From assembly GCA_947628395.1 (NCBI GenBank), contig CANQZP010000009.1:1-27126 (forward strand): DNA of 27,126 nt, in the 5' to 3' direction. Numbering within the stretch: the first letter of the stretch is position 1; each line of letters starts with the position of its first letter. Below the pieces are notes generated by a model. The model had not been told where the DNA came from. It worked only from the letters and a program-made list of their open reading frames with translations, and did no database searches. This document shows, in pieces, positions 23,032 to 27,126 of the stretch. This DNA comes from an uncultured Clostridia bacterium. Lineage in GTDB: Bacteria; Bacillota; Clostridia; TANB77; CAG-508. The translations under genes and the position numbers were made by a program.

Positions 23032-23805
23032 TTATTTTACTTTATATTCTTGCCAATTATTTTCCTCTGTTTTTCTAAAACTTGTATATGCTCCAGATTC
23101 CACATTATATTTTAAAATTGGTATAATTTTACTATTCTTTGTTGTTCCATCAATATAAAAATGACTCTTTTTATCCCAGTAAACTTCATGTAATTCCTTG
23201 TTTTTTCTAAATTCAGATGTTCCAACATGTCCAGCTACTATATCTTTGTAAAAATATCCTTTAGATGGAGGAAATTTACTTGTAAAATACTCTTTTGGTG
23301 TTCCAAGCCTCCACAATTCTTCCGCTTCTTCTTCAATCCCAGCATGGACAAAAATTTGATTATCAGTCTCAAAATAATATAATAATTTCTTAAGCCAAAT
23401 CAGTAATTCTCTATGATTTTTCTTAATCATATTAGCAACTAATTTACTAATGTATAAAATATCATCATTTTCGGCAATTAATTTATATTCATCCTCTGTA
23501 ATAAAAGTTTTTATAGTTTTAAAATCTTTATCCTCCATTAACCATTGTACTTCAGAAGTTGGATTTGATAACCATTGTAAAAATGCCTCTTCATGATTTC
23601 CTAGTAATGCTACTACTTGATTTGGATTATTTTCCATTAATTCTTTTATATAATACAAGGTTTGACAACTTTTATCTCCATAATCTATGTAATCACCTAA
23701 AAATATAAGTTTATTATCCTTATTAGTTTTTAAGTCAATAATTTTCAGTGTCTCTATCAATACATCTAAATATCCATGTATATCACTCACAATAAAATAA
23801 AACAC
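23032..23805 (-). CDS. Calcineurin-like metallophosphatase
   Basis: Protein of 257 residues with the complete metallophosphoesterase signature: Asp8-x-His10 (SDIHG), GDYID (37-41), GNHE (69-72), VHAG and AGHVGT. The arrangement is that of PPP-type serine/threonine phosphatases or ApaH-like hydrolases; the substrate cannot be told. An insertion rich in Glu and Lys lies between GNHE and VHAG. The start is GTG at 23805, with GAGGA about 9 nt upstream. It sits 43 bp after the WYL regulator gene in the same operon. Confidence 0.88.
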   Translation of the reverse strand: MFYFIVSDIHGYLDVLIETLKIIDLKTNKDNKLIFLGDYIDYGDKSCQTLYYIKELMENNPNQVVALLGNHEEAFLQWLSNPTSEVQWLMEDKDFKTIKTFITEDEYKLIAENDDILYISKLVANMIKKNHRELLIWLKKLLYYFETDNQIFVHAGIEEEAEELWRLGTPKEYFTSKFPPSKGYFYKDIVAGHVGTSEFRKNKELHEVYWDKKSHFYIDGTTKNSKIIPILKYNVESGAYTSFRKTEENNWQEYKVK

Positions 23806-23848
23806 TTTTTAATTCCTCATACTTTTCACATTTTTAAAATAATATCAT

Positions 23849-24820
23849 TTATTTATATTTATTTAAAGCTTTTTCTAAGATTCTTGCAATTTCATCTTTT
23901 AATTTCAAAGGATACGTTATTTGTACATCTTCTAAATGCCTTAATGACCAGTTTTTAAAACCTTCTATATTAATTTTTGTTTTCATCATAAATTGTTTCT
24001 CATTATATTCTGAAATCTCAACATCTCGTCCAAATGTATCTATTACATCATCAATTAAATTTTTATTAATAATAGCTTCTACTATCTCTAACTCTCCACC
24101 ATACATTCCTACTGATGAAGCAATATAATTATCTAATTGCTTTTTAGAAATATTAAGTATTTTTCCTTCCTTAATCTTAATATTTTTTATTCTATCTAAT
24201 CTAAAATAAAATAATTTTTTATCTGTATTAGCAGCAACCAAATAATACTGACCTACATCACATAAAATTGTAACTGGGAAAATTAGAAATGATTTTCTAA
24301 ATTCGAATTCTTTTTTTACATTATATTTATAATAATCAAATTGTATATATTTTTTATTTAATATTGCTTCTGCTATCATCTTAATAGTAAAAAATATTTG
24401 TTTATTTGTTGTTTTTACATTTTTCATATACTTGTCATATCCGATAAAATCTTTTTTATCATTTTCGTTTAATAAATTTATCAATTTATCTATTAATTGC
24501 TTTGATAAAGCCTCATCAACAAATCTTGAATAGTTAACCATATCTACTAAAGCTCTTACTTCAGAAGGATCAAAATTATTATCTTCATAATCTATATAAT
24601 ATGCGTTATTCATTACTCTTTCTATTGGTATATTGAACTTTTCTTCTAATACTTTAAAATTTCTTCTTATTGTTCTACTAGAGATATGTTCACCATATTC
24701 TTTTTCTATAAGTTCAATTATTTCTGAAATTTTCAAAGGATGATTTACATCTGTATATTTTTTCATAGTTTTGTATAAATACATTATATTTCCATTATTT
24801 ATATATACTTTTTCTTTCAT
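23849..24820 (-). CDS. WYL-domain transcriptional regulator
   Basis: Regulator of 323 residues. The N-terminal 75 residues form a winged helix-turn-helix (EHISSRTIRRNFKVLEEKF). The WYL domain spans about 150-230 (KKYIQFDYYKYN, then SFLIFPVTILCDVGQYYLVA and YFRLDRIKNIKI) and is followed by a C-terminal WCX-like region ending in LRHLEDVQITYPLKLKDEIA. WYL domains bind nucleotide-type ligands, and such proteins often control accessory or defence genes. AAAGGAAG precedes the ATG, 16 bp after the FtsZ-like gene. It probably controls its own operon through the dyad at 25682-25695; this is inference. Confidence 0.88.
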   Translation of the reverse strand: MKEKVYINNGNIMYLYKTMKKYTDVNHPLKISEIIELIEKEYGEHISSRTIRRNFKVLEEKFNIPIERVMNNAYYIDYEDNNFDPSEVRALVDMVNYSRFVDEALSKQLIDKLINLLNENDKKDFIGYDKYMKNVKTTNKQIFFTIKMIAEAILNKKYIQFDYYKYNVKKEFEFRKSFLIFPVTILCDVGQYYLVAANTDKKLFYFRLDRIKNIKIKEGKILNISKKQLDNYIASSVGMYGGELEIVEAIINKNLIDDVIDTFGRDVEISEYNEKQFMMKTKINIEGFKNWSLRHLEDVQITYPLKLKDEIARILEKALNKYK

Positions 24821-24836
24821 CTCTATACTTCCTTTA

Positions 24837-25625
24837 TTATATAGTTAAAATTACTTTAATTTTAGGTTCTTTATAATTTTTATCTACTTTAGTTGTAGAT
24901 AATATATTGGTATCTTTTTTTGCTCCTAAATAAAAATTAATATCTTTAATAGCATTTGATATAGTATTCATGTCTAATATTTCAGGACTAGTAAAAATAA
25001 GTAAAATTCCTTTTATTTTCGGTACGCACAACGAATCTTTACAGATTAAAACATCTTTTAAAGTTCTTATTTCACTTAAATTTAATTCTCCACTATATGA
25101 TATTTTTGTATCTTTAAAAAAATTGACAAGCTCATTCTCATCTATTTTTTTATTAACATTAGAATATAATAATTCATTTATAATCTCTATACTTTTTTCT
25201 CTTATTTCATCATTTCTTTTTGGCTCAAGAAATTTTAAATTAATATTATTAATTTTTTCATTATCAGTAAATTCTTCCAAATACTTTAGAAGATTATGTT
25301 CTTCCTTAAATAAGAATATTACAATACAATTTATTATTACAATATTCCCCTCTTGAAAATAATAGTTAATTTTTCTAATATTAAAATAAACCTCATTTTC
25401 ATATTCAAAAACTTCATTGCTAGATAGAATTTCATCAAATTCTTTATAGTTTTGTATTTCCTTTTCATTTAAGATATTTTGAATTTTTGTTATTATATCT
25501 TTTTCTGAATTGTCATTAGATACCTCTAAAAACACCTTTTTTGTATATTTGTATTTTTCAACTATCTCTCCAAATTCTTTTGTCCATTTTGCACCAGTAC
25601 AATATTTTACATTATTTTTCTCCAT
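24837..25625 (-). CDS. Divergent FtsZ-like protein without a GTP-binding loop
   Basis: Protein of 262 residues. From about residue 145 to the end it can be aligned by eye with the C-terminal half of the FtsZ core: EIINELL for GISDLI, IDENELVNFF for LDFADVKTVM, KIKGILLIFTSPEIL for GARGVLLNITGGPDL, then DTNILSTTKVDKN and IKVILTI for DANIIFGAVIDEN and VRVTVIAT. The first 145 residues show no GGGTGSG tubulin signature loop or other nucleotide motif, and the protein ends where the FtsZ globular core ends, with no tail. It is first in an operon with a WYL regulator, a phosphatase and a DUF6994-like protein. AGGAGG lies 6 nt before the ATG. The homology is a remote, by-eye call. Confidence 0.5.
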   Translation of the reverse strand: MEKNNVKYCTGAKWTKEFGEIVEKYKYTKKVFLEVSNDNSEKDIITKIQNILNEKEIQNYKEFDEILSSNEVFEYENEVYFNIRKINYYFQEGNIVIINCIVIFLFKEEHNLLKYLEEFTDNEKINNINLKFLEPKRNDEIREKSIEIINELLYSNVNKKIDENELVNFFKDTKISYSGELNLSEIRTLKDVLICKDSLCVPKIKGILLIFTSPEILDMNTISNAIKDINFYLGAKKDTNILSTTKVDKNYKEPKIKVILTI

Positions 25626-25645
25626 CTTTCTCCTCCTTTTTCTAC

Positions 25646-25674
25646 ATTATATTATCATGTATTTTTTCCGTCAA
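25646..25674 (-). promoter_or_regulatory. Promoter of the FtsZ-like/WYL operon
   Basis: Minus-strand TTGACG (25669-25674), 17-bp spacer, TATAAT (25646-25651), close to the AGGAGG ribosome binding site. Confidence 0.7.
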
Positions 25675-25681
25675 TGTAACT

Positions 25682-25695
25682 GGTCATATATGGCA
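25682..25695. promoter_or_regulatory. Dyad motif, copy 1 (candidate WYL operator)
   Basis: GGTCATATATGGCA, with a perfect CATATATG centre, lies 7 bp upstream of the -35 element of the WYL operon. A related dyad is at the same distance from the -35 at 22015-22020. Confidence 0.45.
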
Positions 25696-25710
25696 TTTTT
25701 TTATTGTATC

Positions 25711-26217
25711 TTATCCTAATAATTCTCTTAACTCTTGAAGTTTATCTTTATCTTCTTTATATTCAAATCTTGGTTTTACAAAATTCTTTGAACCTCTTTT
25801 TTCAAATGAATATCTAGGAATTAATTGTATATGAAAATGATTCATTGGTCCATCACACATTGTACATAAATATATACTCTCAGCTTCATAAACCTTCTTC
25901 AAGTTTTTCATAATTTTTTTTGCTAATATAAATATCTCTTTGCAAGTTATATCATCTATTTCCATCATATCCTTATAATGTTTCTTTGTACTTATCGCAG
26001 TATGTCCATTTGCTCGTGGATTTCCAATTAAAAAGCATTCAAATTTATCATCTTCATAAATCATTTTATCTGTTTTATCTCCATATAAAATATGATTATT
26101 TTCTTTATCAAAGCAAGTAGGACATATTCCTGAATCAACAATATCTGCTACTGTAACTTTTCCGTTCTTTATAAGCTCAATAATTTCATCATTTTTTAAT
26201 TGTTTTAAATTATCCAT
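25711..26217 (-). CDS. HIT-family nucleotide hydrolase/transferase
   Basis: Histidine-triad protein of 168 residues. The active-site motif reads HFHIQLIP (His127, His129, Gln131), so the third His is Gln as in GalT-like members. NPRANGHTAISTKKHY is the usual nucleotide-binding segment. An N-terminal extension carries CPTC (32-35), which may bind zinc. The likely substrate is a dinucleoside polyphosphate or AMP-lysine type compound. A TTG at 26238 extends the frame by seven codons. The ATG at 26217 is preferred, although GGGGAG is about 13 nt away. Confidence 0.87.
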   Translation of the reverse strand: MDNLKQLKNDEIIELIKNGKVTVADIVDSGICPTCFDKENNHILYGDKTDKMIYEDDKFECFLIGNPRANGHTAISTKKHYKDMMEIDDITCKEIFILAKKIMKNLKKVYEAESIYLCTMCDGPMNHFHIQLIPRYSFEKRGSKNFVKPRFEYKEDKDKLQELRELLG

Positions 26218-26261
26218 CGTTTTTTCAACTCTCCCCAATAACTCACTATTTTATTTCTAAA

Positions 26262-26290
26262 ATATTATCATAGAATCAAATAATTATCAA
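26262..26290 (-). promoter_or_regulatory. Promoter of the HIT gene
   Basis: Minus-strand TTGATA (26285-26290), 17-bp spacer, TAATAT (26262-26267). A GATAAT hexamer shifted by two bases is an alternative -10. Confidence 0.5.
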
Positions 26291-26311
26291 TTATTTATTA
26301 ATATAAGAATT

Positions 26312-26392
26312 TTTTTCAGACAGAGGGGACGGAGTTATTTGTCTAAGAATTGAAAATTCTTAGACAAAAACTCCGTCCCCCTGTCTGAAAAA
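26312..26392. repeat. Complete GGGGACGG palindromic REP-like element
   Basis: Near-perfect 81-bp palindrome with arms of 40 and 38 nt around GAA. The motifs run TTTTTCAGACAG, GGGGACGG, TTTGTCTAAGAATT and then the complement. It is GC-rich compared with its surroundings. It lies just after the cupin gene and can fold into a strong hairpin ending in a T-rich tail, so it may also act as a terminator. A truncated copy is at 19567-19614. Confidence 0.75.
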
Positions 26393-26432
26393 GCTGTTTC
26401 TGCTTTTTTGAATTCTTAACACTAAATTTTAT

Positions 26433-26861
26433 TTATAATTTGTTATATTCCTCATCTGTTACAGGTTCAAGCCATTCATTTGATGTATTTTCTCCAGGTA
26501 CTTCTACTGCTATGTGGCTAAACCAAGAGCTTGTTTTTGCCCCGTGCCAATGTTTTACATTAGCTGGAATTACAACAATATCTCCTACTTTTAAACTTTG
26601 TGCTGGTTTTCCTTCTTCTTGATACCAACCTTCTCCTTCAACACAAATTAAAACTTGACCTCCACCTTTTTCTGCTTTATGAATATGCCAATTATTTCTA
26701 CATCTTGGTTCAAATGTAACATTAGCAAAAATTATACCATTTTCTGTTTTAGCTAATGGTTTTAAATACGAATTTCCTATAAAATATTTTGCAAAATTTA
26801 CATTTGGCTCTCCCATTCCAAATGCGCCTCCATGAGTTTCTGTAACATTTTTATTTTCCAT
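26433..26861 (-). CDS. Cupin-domain protein
   Basis: Single-domain cupin of 142 residues. The first motif is RNNWHIHKAEKGGGQVLICVEGEGWYQ and the second VGDIVVIPANVKHWHGAK. The histidines in WHIH and KHWH are the likely metal ligands. The close family consists of small cupins often found with carboxymuconolactone decarboxylases or oxidoreductases. The reaction is unknown. It starts 27 bp after the nitroreductase gene, so the two probably form an operon. AAAGGA lies 11 nt before the ATG. Confidence 0.87.
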   Translation of the reverse strand: MENKNVTETHGGAFGMGEPNVNFAKYFIGNSYLKPLAKTENGIIFANVTFEPRCRNNWHIHKAEKGGGQVLICVEGEGWYQEEGKPAQSLKVGDIVVIPANVKHWHGAKTSSWFSHIAVEVPGENTSNEWLEPVTDEEYNKL

Positions 26862-26888
26862 TATACATTAATTCCTTTCTTCTTATTT

Positions 26889-27126
26889 TTATTTATATTC
26901 AACAATTTCTGATAAATCCTTCCTAGTATTATGCATAGGTGAAGGTTTACAATCATCAGTCTTATATCCTAATGGAATAAGACATATTGGTTCAATATTT
27001 GAATCTAAATTAAATTCTTGTTTTAGAATATTCTTGTCAAACATTTCTACCCATATATTATCTACACCTACATTTGTAGCTTCTAACATCATATGAGTAG
27101 CTACTATACAAGCATCCATTTCATAA
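26889..27126 (-). CDS. Nitroreductase-family protein, 5' end cut by window edge
   Basis: The C-terminal 78 residues or so of a flavin-dependent nitroreductase. DACIVATHMMLEATNVGVDNIWVEMFD corresponds to the family helix and the GLGTCWIG-type strand, followed by PICLIPLGYKTDDCKP and the terminal R-K-DLSEIVEY. The frame stays open to the window edge (Tyr-Glu precede the first Met), so the true start lies outside. Members bind FMN and reduce nitro compounds or quinones with NAD(P)H. Confidence 0.8.
   Translation of the reverse strand, partial: YEMDACIVATHMMLEATNVGVDNIWVEMFDKNILKQEFNLDSNIEPICLIPLGYKTDDCKPSPMHNTRKDLSEIVEYK

Noticed and set aside
23934..23955. Third TGACCAG-like copy of the dyad motif
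   Set aside because: It lies inside the WYL coding sequence, lacks the dyad and has no promoter at the matching distance.
1..27126. CRISPR array, tRNA, rRNA, insertion sequence or prophage
   Set aside because: No regularly spaced repeats, cloverleaf genes, rRNA segments, transposase or phage structural genes were recognised.

Overview
The window comes from a very AT-rich, endospore-forming member of the Bacillota, most likely Clostridia. The grounds are a dipicolinate synthase gene at the left edge, class III (anaerobic) NrdD homology, a Pta/AckA acetate pathway, RqcH, DUF1836, strong AGGAGG-type ribosome binding sites, TTGACA-17-TATAAT promoters and AGA-dominated arginine codons. I cannot name the species.

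Layout. 1-2062 (-): TPR membrane protein and dpaA (cut by the window edge). 2198-2725 (-): sigma-region-4-like regulator of higher GC. 2887-4560 (+): rqcH. 4591-5856 (-): AAA/DUF4143 ATPase. 5986-10179 (-): pta, two tandem acetate kinase genes and a MNT/HEPN toxin-antitoxin pair. 10336-11220 (+): RluD-type pseudouridine synthase. 11254-11358 (-): a 34-codon gene with its own promoter. 11433-17069 (-): NrdD-like protein and a heterodimeric ABC exporter. 17191-18894 (-): acyl-CoA synthetase, divergent from a DUF1836 regulator (19036-19554, +). 19555-19864: REP/MITE-like palindromes. 19865-21952 (-): amidase, GNAT-DUF402 fusion and a small unknown protein. 22083-25625 (-): FtsZ-like protein, WYL regulator, phosphatase and DUF6994-like protein, apparently one operon. 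25711-27126 (-): HIT protein, another REP palindrome, cupin and nitroreductase (cut by the right edge).

The most unusual signal is in the acetate kinase genes. Neither copy has a continuous frame, yet each becomes a full-length kinase (398 and 397 aa) if single extra C bases are skipped: two in the first copy and one in the second. All three extra bases are the C of an in-frame CGG codon that precedes a conserved glycine. One site is at the identical position, after Leu232, in both copies. By hand scan, CGG is otherwise absent from about 8,000 codons here, except once in the GC-richer sigma-like gene. This suggests programmed +1 frameshifting at an unassigned or starved CGG codon rather than ordinary decay.

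Other points to examine are a NrdD homologue lacking both the glycyl-radical domain and the usual active-site cysteine, a truncated FtsZ-like protein in a WYL-regulator operon, a dyad motif at identical spacing upstream of two promoters of that island, and the monocistronic 34-codon gene.
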